NCBI GenBank assembly: GCA_937896115.1
Contig: CALBLB010000328.1
Span: 1 to 8,033, forward strand
Reading direction: 5' to 3'
DNA length: 8,033 nucleotides
Source: an uncultured Succinatimonas sp.
Lineage (GTDB): Bacteria > Pseudomonadota > Gammaproteobacteria > Enterobacterales > Succinivibrionaceae
Numbering within the stretch: the stretch's first letter is position 1; every line of letters begins with the position of its first letter. The translations under genes were made by a program, and so were the position numbers. The notes below the pieces were generated by a model, which did not search any database, had not been told where the DNA came from, and worked only from the letters and a program-made list of their open reading frames with translations. Shown piece after piece: positions 1 through 6,561 of this stretch.

Positions 1-2
1 GC

Positions 3-1226
3 ACCCGTACCCTGCTGGCAGCACTGGGCAACCCACACAAGCAGCTGAAATTTGTCCATGTGGCCGGTACCAACGGCAAGGGATCGACTGCTGCTCTCAT
101 AGCCGCATCTTTACGTTTTTCGGGAATAAAATGCGGTCTTTATACTTCGCCGCACTTGCACCGTTTTAACGAGAGAGTTTGCATAGACGGAGAAGAAGTT
201 GCAGACGAAGACCTGTGCCAGGCATTTTCTTTAGTCTATGACGCTGCGCACCAAGATCCCTTGGTAAAACTTACCTATTTTGAGTACACCACTTTAGCCG
301 CGCTGTTGTGCTTTGCCAAGGCCAAAGTACAGGTTTTGGTTTTGGAAATAGGCTTAGGCGGCAGATTGGACGCCGTCAATGTTTTGGATGCCGATATTGC
401 AGTCATAACTTCAATCGGGTTTGATCATACCCGTATTCTCGGCAATACGCTTGAAAAGATAGCCGGTGAAAAAGCCGGGATCATCAAAGCAGAGGCGCAG
501 GTAGTCTGCGGGATCTTGCCAAAAGAGGCCATGCACAGCGTGATGTCGCGTTGTAATAACATGCAGGCAAAACTTTACGCCCAAGGACGCGATTTTGTAA
601 CTGCGACATGGCAAAACGTAACCTTTGCAGAAAAAGATCCGTCGGGAGATGATTGCGTAAGCTGGACGTTCCCGCTTCCTAAGATCCCTTATGAATGTGT
701 AGGTATAGCATTGAAGGCATTGCGTCTTCTACAAGATCGCGGTTTGAATATAACTTATGATGCCGTGTCTTTGGCCGTTGCCAAAACTGAACTTAAAGGA
801 CGCATGCAAAAAGTACATACGTCGCCTGATATATACTTTGACGTTGCGCATAATCTTCCGGCAGCAGAGCATTTGGTAAAGACTCTTTCATCCCATATCG
901 TAGAAGGCAGGCACTTATGTGTCATCGGCATGCTTGCAGATAAGGATATAGAAGGAGTATTACACACCTTAGCAGGATTTTTTGACGCATTTTATGTCGC
1001 TTCTTTGCATACCGGACGCGGGGAGAATAAAGACAGACTGGTTGCGGCACTTTTGGCATCAAAATGCCCAAAGTCTGCGGTAAAATCTTATGAAAATGTA
1101 AAAGACGCTTTTAAAGCTTGCTTTGACGAGGCTTCGCCCGACGATGAGATCACCGTATGCGGATCTTTCGTCACCGTGACCGAAGCTTCCGATTGTGCTT
1201 TGGAAATTTTTGGACAAGGTAAATAA
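3..1226 (+). CDS. folC: Bifunctional dihydrofolate synthase / folylpolyglutamate synthase, 5'-truncated by window edge
   Basis: This cytoplasmic ATP-dependent ligase adds glutamate to dihydropteroate (making dihydrofolate) and then to reduced folates. The reading frame is open from base 3, and the segment before base 60 already encodes family sequence (KFVHV ahead of AGTNGKGS). The GTG at 60 is therefore an internal Val, not the start. About 407 residues are visible; E. coli FolC has about 422, so roughly the first 30-40 residues are missing. Visible motifs are the P-loop GTNGKGS (nt 66-86), SPHLHRFNER, the LEIGLGGRLDAVN block, SIGFDHT, GEKAGIIK, FDVAHN (nt 837-854, start of the C-terminal Mur-ligase-like domain), VIGMLADKDI and VCGSF near the C terminus. 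All match the family and none looks damaged. dedD starts 3 bases after the stop, as in enteric bacteria, where accD usually precedes folC. Identity is secure; the true start lies outside the window. Confidence 0.96.
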   Translation, partial: TRTLLAALGNPHKQLKFVHVAGTNGKGSTAALIAASLRFSGIKCGLYTSPHLHRFNERVCIDGEEVADEDLCQAFSLVYDAAHQDPLVKLTYFEYTTLAALLCFAKAKVQVLVLEIGLGGRLDAVNVLDADIAVITSIGFDHTRILGNTLEKIAGEKAGIIKAEAQVVCGILPKEAMHSVMSRCNNMQAKLYAQGRDFVTATWQNVTFAEKDPSGDDCVSWTFPLPKIPYECVGIALKALRLLQDRGLNITYDAVSLAVAKTELKGRMQKVHTSPDIYFDVAHNLPAAEHLVKTLSSHIVEGRHLCVIGMLADKDIEGVLHTLAGFFDAFYVASLHTGRGENKDRLVAALLASKCPKSAVKSYENVKDAFKACFDEASPDDEITVCGSFVTVTEASDCALEIFGQGK

Positions 1227-1229
1227 AAT

Positions 1230-2093
1230 ATGGCTTTGGCGAAAAAAATTCGCAACCGCATCGTTGGTGCTTTGGTTTTGGTGTCATTGGCTATGATCCT
1301 GGTGCCGGCCATTATGGATCCCGGGCAGATCTACAAACGCTCTTCACAAAGCATCGCGGTAAACGGTAACGGAGCCGTTACCGACAGCTCGGGACGCTTG
1401 GTACAAGGCGATGCCCATGATTACAGCGATCTTTTGGCACCTGAGCAGAATAACGGGGTGACCCCTGAGCAGTTGGCTGCACAAAACAGCAACAGCGGTG
1501 TTGCATCCGAGTCTGAGCAAGACTCATCATTACCTCTGCCGCCTGAGCCTCAGGGTAATGATCCTTTTGCCGCAGTAAATTCCTCACCGCAAAGCCTTAA
1601 CGTTGCCCCGGAGCAACAGGTACAGCGTCTTAAAGATGCTCAGATCCAGCAACAAGCACCGCAAGTGCAGGTAACTGCCAATCAAAATGTAGCAAAACCC
1701 AAAGCCGCTGCGCAAAATTCCTCTTCTGAAGTTTTAAGAAGTAATCGTAGCCAAAGCAAACCAGCCAGTGTTCCAAGCAGTGAAAGACTGGTATCTTCCG
1801 CTCAAAAAACTCAGAAAAAAGATCAAGGCAGCGCCAAGAGTGCCGTCGCTTCATCAGGCGGTTATGCAGTTCAGGTAGGAGTGTTCTCCAGTAAAGCCAA
1901 CGCCGATTCCGTGGTGAATAAACTGCGTCAGGCCGGGATCAGTGCCCGTCAGGTTCCTGCAGTCATCAACGGGCGTAATCTCATCAGGGTTTATGCCGGC
2001 AGTGCGGCTACCAAAAATGCCGCCGAAGGGATCGCCAATCGCGTGCAACAGGTAACCGGTACCAAGGGTGCCGTAGTCAATCTTGGTAAATAA
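1230..2093 (+). CDS. dedD: DedD-like SPOR-domain cell division protein
   Basis: This is a 287-residue inner-membrane protein with a short cytoplasmic N terminus and one membrane segment at about residues 11-29. The opening (KIRNRIVGALVLVSLAMIL) closely resembles E. coli DedD. A long Gln/Ser/Asn/Ala-rich, apparently disordered periplasmic linker (about 35-208) follows, then a C-terminal SPOR domain (about 211-285, beginning GYAVQVGVFSSKANAD and including NLIRVYAGS). SPOR domains bind denuded septal peptidoglycan, and DedD supports constriction in E. coli. The ATG at 1230 has an AAGG about 10 bases upstream, inside the folC end. The position directly after folC supports the DedD call over other SPOR proteins. 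The linker is longer than in E. coli DedD (about 220 residues in total) and is not Pro/Glu-rich like the E. coli one. In E. coli cvpA and purF follow dedD; here they are replaced by ybgI. Confidence 0.92.
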   Translation: MALAKKIRNRIVGALVLVSLAMILVPAIMDPGQIYKRSSQSIAVNGNGAVTDSSGRLVQGDAHDYSDLLAPEQNNGVTPEQLAAQNSNSGVASESEQDSSLPLPPEPQGNDPFAAVNSSPQSLNVAPEQQVQRLKDAQIQQQAPQVQVTANQNVAKPKAAAQNSSSEVLRSNRSQSKPASVPSSERLVSSAQKTQKKDQGSAKSAVASSGGYAVQVGVFSSKANADSVVNKLRQAGISARQVPAVINGRNLIRVYAGSAATKNAAEGIANRVQQVTGTKGAVVNLGK

Positions 2094-2102
2094 GGTGAAC
2101 AC

Positions 2103-2915
2103 ATGAAGACTTCGGAGCTGGTAACTTATCTTGACGGCTTTTTAAATGCAGCTGCATTTCACGATGCCTCCTTAAACGGTTTGCAGGTTGCAGGGCGTCC
2201 TGAGACTTTTTCTTTGGCAGTAGCCTGTACAGCCTCGCAAAATGCCATTGAAGCGGCGGTTAACGACGGTTGTGATACTTTGCTGGTACATCACGGTCTG
2301 ATTTGGCGCGGACAGCAGGGGGCATATGCAGGATCTTTAAAAGAAAGACTGCAGACCATCTTTGATGCCGATCTCAATCTCATAGCGTATCATTTGCCCT
2401 TGGATGCCAATATGCAGCTTGGCAACAACAAAAGACTGATTGAAATCGCAGGAGCGGTCAACCCTCGTTATCTGGTTTCAGGTGATCCTACCTCCATTGC
2501 GATGAAGGCGGATTTTGACGAAGCGATATGCGCCGGGGAGCTTGCCACAAGATTAGCTTCAGGACTTGATTGCAGGGTGAGACTTATCTGTGCTCCCAAA
2601 GAGCAAAAGCTAAAACGTCTTGCAGTATGCTCAGGAGCAGGATCTTTCATGCTCGATGATTGTGCCGAGCCTGATTTTGACGCGCTCATCACCGGAGAGT
2701 GCTCGGAAATGACCTGGCATTTGGCTAACGAGCGCGGGATCGCCGTGTTTGTAACCGGACATGATGCCTCGGAGTGCCCGGGGATCGCCGCTTTGGGTGA
2801 GCATCTTGCAGATAGGTTCAATCTTGAGCTTTTAACCGTACTTGAAAACCCCGAGCAGTGCGATGATTTCTATGATGCCGAAGGACTTATGGAGGCAGAG
2901 AGCTTAGATGAGTGA
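2103..2915 (+). CDS. ybgI: NIF3/YbgI-family dinuclear metal-binding protein
   Basis: This 270-residue protein belongs to the NIF3 family, hexameric-ring proteins with a two-metal centre. Family members are often labelled 'GTP cyclohydrolase 1 type 2 homolog', but their biochemical role is not settled. Expected metal ligands are present: His63-His64 in LLVHHGLIW, Asp101 in YHLPLDAN, and His220 and Glu224 in the TGHDASE motif. ITGECSEMTWHLANERG (about 196-212) is another family block. Length is slightly above E. coli YbgI (about 247) because of an acidic C-terminal tail of about 20 residues (NPEQCDDFYDAEG onwards). The ATG is preceded by AAGGTG (2092-2097), which overlaps the dedD stop and so suggests translational coupling. 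The gene overlaps folE by 8 bases. The family is certain; the in vivo activity is not. Confidence 0.94.
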   Translation: MKTSELVTYLDGFLNAAAFHDASLNGLQVAGRPETFSLAVACTASQNAIEAAVNDGCDTLLVHHGLIWRGQQGAYAGSLKERLQTIFDADLNLIAYHLPLDANMQLGNNKRLIEIAGAVNPRYLVSGDPTSIAMKADFDEAICAGELATRLASGLDCRVRLICAPKEQKLKRLAVCSGAGSFMLDDCAEPDFDALITGECSEMTWHLANERGIAVFVTGHDASECPGIAALGEHLADRFNLELLTVLENPEQCDDFYDAEGLMEAESLDE

Positions 2916-3576
2916 TCAAGAGTTGCCGGCAGGTGATCTTAGTCCTGAGGCACAAAAAGTACGGGATGCGCTTATTAAGTGCGGACTTGAAGATCCCAGA
3001 AACGGTACGCTTCGTGATAATAGCGAAAAGAAAAAAGTTATAGAGCACGCCATGGAGGAGATCATGGTGGCTTTGGGGCTTGATCTTGAGGATGATTCTC
3101 TGTCAGGTACCCCAAAGCGCGTGGCACGCATGTATGTAGACGAGATCTTTTCAGGGCTTGATTACCGTAATTTTCCCAAGGTATCGGTATTTGAGAACAA
3201 GATGCACTTTGACGAGATGATCAAAGTCAAAGACATCACCGTTACCTCCTGTTGCGAGCACCATTTCGTAGTAATGGACGGTACTGCCAAGGTAGCTTAT
3301 ATGCCTTCTGACAAAATAATCGGTTTGTCCAAGATAAACCGCATAGTCCAGTTTTTTGCCAGACGTCCGCAATTACAGGAGCGTCTTACTCAGCAGATCT
3401 TGGTAGCCTTGCAGGTATTGCTCGGTACTAAAAATGTCGCGGTAACCATTACCGCCGTACATTACTGTGTCAAATCACGCGGAGTAAAAGATCAGACCTC
3501 GTCAACCACGACTACGGCCTTAGGAGGGTATTTCAAAACCAACTCTCTTTCGCGTCATGAATTTTTAACGGATTGA
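2908..3576 (+). CDS. folE: GTP cyclohydrolase I (type IA)
   Basis: This enzyme converts GTP to 7,8-dihydroneopterin triphosphate, the first step of folate (and pterin) synthesis, in the cytoplasm. The 222-residue length is the same as E. coli FolE. The zinc ligands are visible: Cys116 and His119 in the CEHHF motif and Cys187 in HYCVKSRGV. Other family blocks are TPKRVARMYVDEIFSGLDY (68-86), the GLSKINRIVQFFARRPQLQE stretch (139-158) and the C-terminal TSSTTTTALGGYF (197-209). The ATG at 2908 lies inside the end of ybgI (8-base overlap), with GGAGG at 2891-2895 as ribosome binding site, so the two genes are probably translated together. An extra Cys115 sits beside the zinc Cys; I attach no function to it. 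folC at the start of the same run acts later in the same pathway. This is one of the safest calls in the window. Confidence 0.98.
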   Translation: MSDQELPAGDLSPEAQKVRDALIKCGLEDPRNGTLRDNSEKKKVIEHAMEEIMVALGLDLEDDSLSGTPKRVARMYVDEIFSGLDYRNFPKVSVFENKMHFDEMIKVKDITVTSCCEHHFVVMDGTAKVAYMPSDKIIGLSKINRIVQFFARRPQLQERLTQQILVALQVLLGTKNVAVTITAVHYCVKSRGVKDQTSSTTTTALGGYFKTNSLSRHEFLTD

Positions 3577-3602
3577 AATTTACTTTGCATAAATACGGAA
3601 AG

Positions 3603-4631
3603 ATGGATAAACAAGATTATTTGGTGTCTTTGGTGGTACCTTGCTACAACGAGCATGAAACCGTTGAAACCTTTGTAAAGACCGTGGATGAGAAACTTGA
3701 GAGCATCAAGGATCATCTGGAAATTGTATTTGTCGATGACGGCTCGAAAGATGATACCGCCGCCATCATCGAAAGACTGCAGAAAGATGATGAGCGCATC
3801 AGTCTCATCAAATTGTCGCGAAACTTCGGTAAAGAAGCGGCGATGTCGGCAGCCCTTGATCTCGTGAAAGGGGATGCTCTGGTGATGATGGATGTCGATC
3901 TGCAGGATCCGCCTGAATTGGTTTTGGAATTTGTAAGATGTTGGCGTGAAGAAGGCGTTGACAATGTTTACGGCATCCGCACCGACAGATCGCAGGATAC
4001 CGAAACCAAACGCATGACCTCAGGCGGGTTTTATTATGTTTTTAACAAACTCTCCTCACGCGTTAAGATCCCGTCCAATGCAGGCGATTTCAGACTTATC
4101 GATCGCAAGGTTATCGATACTTTAAAGCAGTTGCCGGAGCGTAACCGTTTCATGAAGGGACTGTTTGCCTGGCCCGGGTTCGTATCAAAAGGTATAGGGT
4201 ATAAACGTCCTGAGCGCGTAGCCGGCAAGACCAAATGGAATTACTGGAAACTTTGGAATTTTGCTTTAGACGGGATCAGCGGCTTTTCTTCACTGCCGCT
4301 TAGAGTTTGGTCGTATATAGGCGGTGCCATCGGCGTTCTGGCCATACTCTATATGATCTTCATCTTCATAAAAACCGCCATCACCGGAGTTGAAGTCCCA
4401 GGATATGCCTCCTTGATGTCGGCAATCTTATTCTTAGGATCGGTACAGCTTATCTCCATAGGAGTGCTCGGGGAGTATTTGGGGCGCCTTGGTGAAGAGG
4501 TCAAGGGACGTCCGGTGTATGTGGTATCAAAGATCACAGGGCCTCTTGCAAAACAGGTTAAAAACGGCATGAGTGTGACTCCCGTCGGCGTTACCTGCAA
4601 TTTGGATGCGGAAAACAAGGATCAGAATTAA
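3603..4631 (+). CDS. gtrB: GtrB-like polyprenyl-phosphate glycosyltransferase (GT2 family)
   Basis: This membrane-bound GT2 enzyme would transfer a sugar from a nucleotide donor to undecaprenyl phosphate on the cytoplasmic face. From the ATG at 3603 it has 342 residues: an N-terminal GT-A domain (SLVVPCYNE, then VFVDDGSKDDT with DDG at 45-47, RNFGKEAAMSAA, and DVDLQDPPE at 97-105 as the DXD-type metal site), the block NAGDFRLIDRKV, the amphipathic linker after KWNYWKLWNFALDGISGFSS, and two C-terminal membrane segments (about 236-260 and 269-293) ending ISIGVLGEYLGRL. This is the layout of Shigella/phage GtrB; ArnC-type enzymes are the main alternative. A TTG at 3573 overlaps the folE stop and would add ten residues without a good ribosome site. 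I prefer the ATG because family members start just before the VVPxYNE strand, although its GGAAAG (3597-3602) is close to the ATG. The sugar cannot be read from sequence. gtrA follows with no gap. Confidence 0.87.
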   Translation: MDKQDYLVSLVVPCYNEHETVETFVKTVDEKLESIKDHLEIVFVDDGSKDDTAAIIERLQKDDERISLIKLSRNFGKEAAMSAALDLVKGDALVMMDVDLQDPPELVLEFVRCWREEGVDNVYGIRTDRSQDTETKRMTSGGFYYVFNKLSSRVKIPSNAGDFRLIDRKVIDTLKQLPERNRFMKGLFAWPGFVSKGIGYKRPERVAGKTKWNYWKLWNFALDGISGFSSLPLRVWSYIGGAIGVLAILYMIFIFIKTAITGVEVPGYASLMSAILFLGSVQLISIGVLGEYLGRLGEEVKGRPVYVVSKITGPLAKQVKNGMSVTPVGVTCNLDAENKDQN

Positions 4632-5030
4632 ATGCAATTTAAAGCTCAAGAGCTTTTAAAAGCAGGCGGGATCTTCGAGGTGATGCGCTTTGTGATCGTA
4701 GGCGGGCTGGCCACTTTGGTCGATCTTGCGGTGACCGTTACGCTGGTCTACGGCTTTGATTTGGGTCAGAGTGAAAATCTGGTGACTACCGTAGCCTTTG
4801 CTACGGCCTTTCTCGTATCTTATTTCGGACACCGTTTTTTTACCTTTCAAAAAAACGGCAAAGCCTCGGCTTTTTTAGTGCTGGCGCTTTCAACTTTGGC
4901 ACTGCGCAATCTTATAGTGTGGTTTTTAACCGCGTATGTAATGCGCGGGATCGTACCGCTGATCATTGCCATGGCCTTGGTCACAGTCATAACTTATCTT
5001 GTTTCCAAATTCGGGATCTTCAAAGGTTAA
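4632..5030 (+). CDS. gtrA: GtrA-family membrane protein, putative lipid-linked sugar flippase
   Basis: This is a 132-residue integral membrane protein with four predicted membrane segments at about 20-40, 49-66, 79-101 and 106-124. That matches the size and topology of the GtrA family (about 120-130 residues). Family hallmarks are RFVIVGGLATLVDL near the start, the loop FLVSYFGHRFFTF (60-72) after the second segment, and VSKFGIF at the C terminus. GtrA proteins are thought to flip undecaprenyl-phosphate-linked sugar made by GtrB to the periplasmic face. The ATG directly follows the gtrB stop, with AAGGA at 4617-4621 inside the gtrB end, so the two are translationally coupled and probably function as a pair. 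The order gtrB-gtrA is the reverse of the usual phage cluster (gtrA-gtrB-gtrC/X). No third, acceptor-specific glycosyltransferase is in the window. Confidence 0.89.
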   Translation: MQFKAQELLKAGGIFEVMRFVIVGGLATLVDLAVTVTLVYGFDLGQSENLVTTVAFATAFLVSYFGHRFFTFQKNGKASAFLVLALSTLALRNLIVWFLTAYVMRGIVPLIIAMALVTVITYLVSKFGIFKG

Positions 5031-5042
5031 AACGGAGATTTG

Positions 5043-5828
5043 ATGCGCATCGCACTGGGAATTGAATACGAAGGACGCAATTATGCAGGATTTCAGCGTC
5101 AGCACGAGAGAAAGAGCGTACAAGGAGAACTTGAACGGGCTTTAAGCGCAATTGCCGACGAAGCGGTATTGCTGCAATGTGCAGGGCGTACCGATGCCGG
5201 AGTCAATGCAACCGGACAGGTCGTGCATATTGACGTGACCAAAGAGCGCAATGACAGAGCCTGGGTTATGGGTACCAATACCAAACTGCCGCAGGACATA
5301 GCCGTCACCTGGGCAAAACATGTTCCCGACACTTTTCATGCGCGCTTTTCGGCAAGAGCCAGGCGCTATCGTTACATACTGCAAAACACCCTCTACAGAT
5401 CCGGGGTATTAAGTCACGGAGTGTCGGTATATCAGGGAAATTTTGATATCGAAAAGATGCAAAAAGCCGCTTTGATCTTAAAAGGAGAGCATGATTTCGC
5501 CTCTTTTTGCGGTGCTGATGATGAAACTCGCAGTACCAATCGTTGCGTGCATTTTCTTGAAGTGAGTCGTCACGGTCCTTTCATAGTATTCGATATCGCT
5601 GCCAATGCTTTTTTAAATCACATGGTGCGCAATATTGTAGGTTCGCTTTTGATGGTAGGCAGCGGCAGTCGAGACATAGGGTGGTTTGAAGAGATCTTCA
5701 AAGCCTGTGATCGCTCAAAAGCAGGACCTACGGCAAAACCCGGCGGACTTTATCTTGTGGATGTCACTTATCCTTTTGAATTTCAGTTGCCGTCAAGAGA
5801 TTTTATCGGTCCTTTGTGGTTACCCTAA
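5043..5828 (+). CDS. truA: tRNA pseudouridine(38-40) synthase TruA
   Basis: TruA isomerises uridines 38-40 in the anticodon stem-loop of many tRNAs to pseudouridine. It has 261 residues from the ATG at 5043. GGAG at 5034-5037 with a 5-base spacer favours this start over the TTG immediately before it. Visible family blocks are the start IALGIEYEGRNYAGFQRQ, the catalytic motif CAGRTDAGVNATGQV with nucleophile Asp51, FHARFSARARRYRYIL, ASFCGADDE, and NHMVRNIVGSLL (which closes the active site), with GPLWLP at the C terminus. Length and order match E. coli TruA (about 270). One oddity: the His of the usual RTDAGVH motif is Asn here (Asn55). The gene lies 12 bases after gtrA and probably ends the long transcript. 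In E. coli truA is upstream of accD-folC, so the neighbourhood has been rearranged. Confidence 0.97.
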   Translation: MRIALGIEYEGRNYAGFQRQHERKSVQGELERALSAIADEAVLLQCAGRTDAGVNATGQVVHIDVTKERNDRAWVMGTNTKLPQDIAVTWAKHVPDTFHARFSARARRYRYILQNTLYRSGVLSHGVSVYQGNFDIEKMQKAALILKGEHDFASFCGADDETRSTNRCVHFLEVSRHGPFIVFDIAANAFLNHMVRNIVGSLLMVGSGSRDIGWFEEIFKACDRSKAGPTAKPGGLYLVDVTYPFEFQLPSRDFIGPLWLP

Positions 5829-5848
5829 GACAATTTTTTCTCTATAAT
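5820..5848 (+). promoter_or_regulatory. Possible sigma-70 promoter for pgsA
   Basis: A perfect -10 hexamer TATAAT lies at 5843-5848 in the truA-pgsA gap. The hexamer 17 bases upstream (TTACCC, 5820-5825) is a poor -35. The -10 sits in a perfect 13-base palindrome (5840-5852, arms CTCTAT/ATAGAG around a central A). This could give pgsA its own transcript, but a single good hexamer in A/T-rich spacer DNA is weak evidence. Confidence 0.38.
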
Positions 5849-5877
5849 AGAGCAGGTTTTGTTGCTGGATGTGTACC

Positions 5878-6459
5878 ATGTTCAATCTGCCCAATATCCT
5901 GACTATGATCAGAGTGGCTCTGATCCCTGTATTCGTGATCTTATTTTATTGGCCTACGCCGCGCTCGAACCTTATGGCTGCCGTGGTGTTCATTATTGCG
6001 GCGCTTACTGATCTTTTGGACGGTTATTTGGCGCGAAAACTTCACAAAACTACTAAATTCGGCGCTTTTCTCGATCCGGTCGCCGACAAGATCATGGTAT
6101 GCGTGGCCTTGGTGCTCATCGTTGAATTCTATTCGGTTCATGTCGCGGAATTTTTCCCGCACATGAATCTTTTGGTATCGATCCCCGCGATGATCATCAT
6201 TGCCAGAGAGATCACCGTATCGGCCTTGCGTGAGTGGATGGCGGAGCTTGGCAAGCGTGCCATGGTGGCGGTAAGTTGGGTGGGCAAATGGAAGACTACC
6301 ATTCAGCTTATTTCCATATCCGGGCTTATTTGGCGCATGGATGATGTCATCATTTACTGCTCATTGGGCATGCTGATGGTGGCTACCGTGCTCACCATCT
6401 GGTCGATGATCATGTATCTTAAGGTGGGATTTGCCAATATGCGTGAAGGGAACCGCTGA
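5878..6459 (+). CDS. pgsA: CDP-diacylglycerol-glycerol-3-phosphate 3-phosphatidyltransferase
   Basis: This inner-membrane enzyme makes phosphatidylglycerophosphate from CDP-diacylglycerol and glycerol-3-phosphate, the committed step to phosphatidylglycerol and cardiolipin. The complete CDP-alcohol phosphotransferase signature D-x2-D-G-x2-A-R-x8-G-x3-D-x3-D is present, with Asp45, Asp48, Asp66 and Asp70 as metal/catalytic residues. The block IAREITVSALREWMAELGKR also closely matches E. coli PgsA. There are 193 residues and several hydrophobic segments; E. coli PgsA is about 182. I chose the ATG at 5878 (MFNLPNILT) because GGA at 5867-5869 is well placed for it. The ATG at 5869 would overlap that site and add only MCT. 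A possible promoter lies in the 49-base gap after truA. In E. coli pgsA follows uvrC and is followed by tRNA genes; here truA precedes it and a transporter follows. Confidence 0.97.
   Translation: MFNLPNILTMIRVALIPVFVILFYWPTPRSNLMAAVVFIIAALTDLLDGYLARKLHKTTKFGAFLDPVADKIMVCVALVLIVEFYSVHVAEFFPHMNLLVSIPAMIIIAREITVSALREWMAELGKRAMVAVSWVGKWKTTIQLISISGLIWRMDDVIIYCSLGMLMVATVLTIWSMIMYLKVGFANMREGNR
5907..5925 (+). repeat. Perfect 8-3-8 inverted repeat inside the pgsA start region
   Basis: The arms GATCAGAG and CTCTGATC surround a TGG spacer, 29 bases downstream of the pgsA start codon. The arms carry two GATC sites 15 bases apart, and a third follows 15 bases later (5937-5940). As RNA it would form an 8-bp hairpin near the ribosome entry region. 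About one such repeat is expected by chance in 8 kb, so only the structure is certain, not a role. Confidence 0.45.
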
Positions 6460-6472
6460 CAGTGCTCTTTTC

Positions 6473-6503
6473 AAAAAAGACCGTGCATCCTTTGATGCCG
6501 GTC
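6473..6503 (-). terminator. Intrinsic terminator in the minus-strand orientation
   Basis: Arms 6479-6483/6499-6503 (GACCG/CGGTC) and 6485-6489/6494-6498 (GCATC/GATGC) form a 10-bp stem with one bulged base (6484) and a 4-base loop. Read on the minus strand, the stem is followed directly by six T residues (complement of A6473-A6478), which is textbook intrinsic-terminator form. On the + strand it is followed by CCCTCC instead, so it should not stop + transcription well. It begins 20 bases after the pgsA stop and could also protect the pgsA mRNA 3' end. Confidence 0.65.
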
Positions 6504-6540
6504 CCTCCTGATCCCTAACTCTCTGTCTTTCTTACTTTTT

Positions 6541-6552
6541 TATATTCATAAT
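6541..6552 (+). promoter_or_regulatory. Weak -10-like elements ahead of the transporter gene
   Basis: TATATT (6541-6546) and CATAAT (6547-6552) resemble sigma-70 -10 boxes in a T-rich stretch. I see no convincing -35 at the right spacing for either. Initiation from CATAAT would start near 6559 and place the hairpin at 6562-6588 at the extreme 5' end of the message. The rest of the 6460-6608 gap holds no gene that I can support. Confidence 0.25.
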
Positions 6553-6561
6553 TTTACCTTT

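Noticed and set aside
60..62. GTG at 60 as the folC start
   Set aside because: The frame continues upstream to base 3 with typical FolC sequence, and starting here would cut directly into the P-loop strand.
2760..2777. GHDASE in place of the E. coli GHHATE in YbgI, as a broken metal site
   Set aside because: The ligands are the first His and the Glu, both present. The position after the His varies in the family (GHY, GHH).
2468..2821. 117-codon open frame on the minus strand opposite ybgI
   Set aside because: It lies wholly inside a well-supported gene. Its Ser/Ala-rich translation resembles no family, and no ribosome site or promoter supports it.
3573..3602. TTG start for gtrB overlapping the folE stop
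   Set aside because: The ten extra residues have no family counterpart and no good ribosome site. The ATG at 3603 places the start just before the conserved VVPxYNE strand. The overlap remains possible.
6466..6480. TCTTTT/AAAAGA hairpin after pgsA as a + strand terminator
   Set aside because: The 6-bp A/T-rich stem with a 3-base loop is weak and has no T-run after it. Its A-run is better explained as the tail of the minus-strand terminator.
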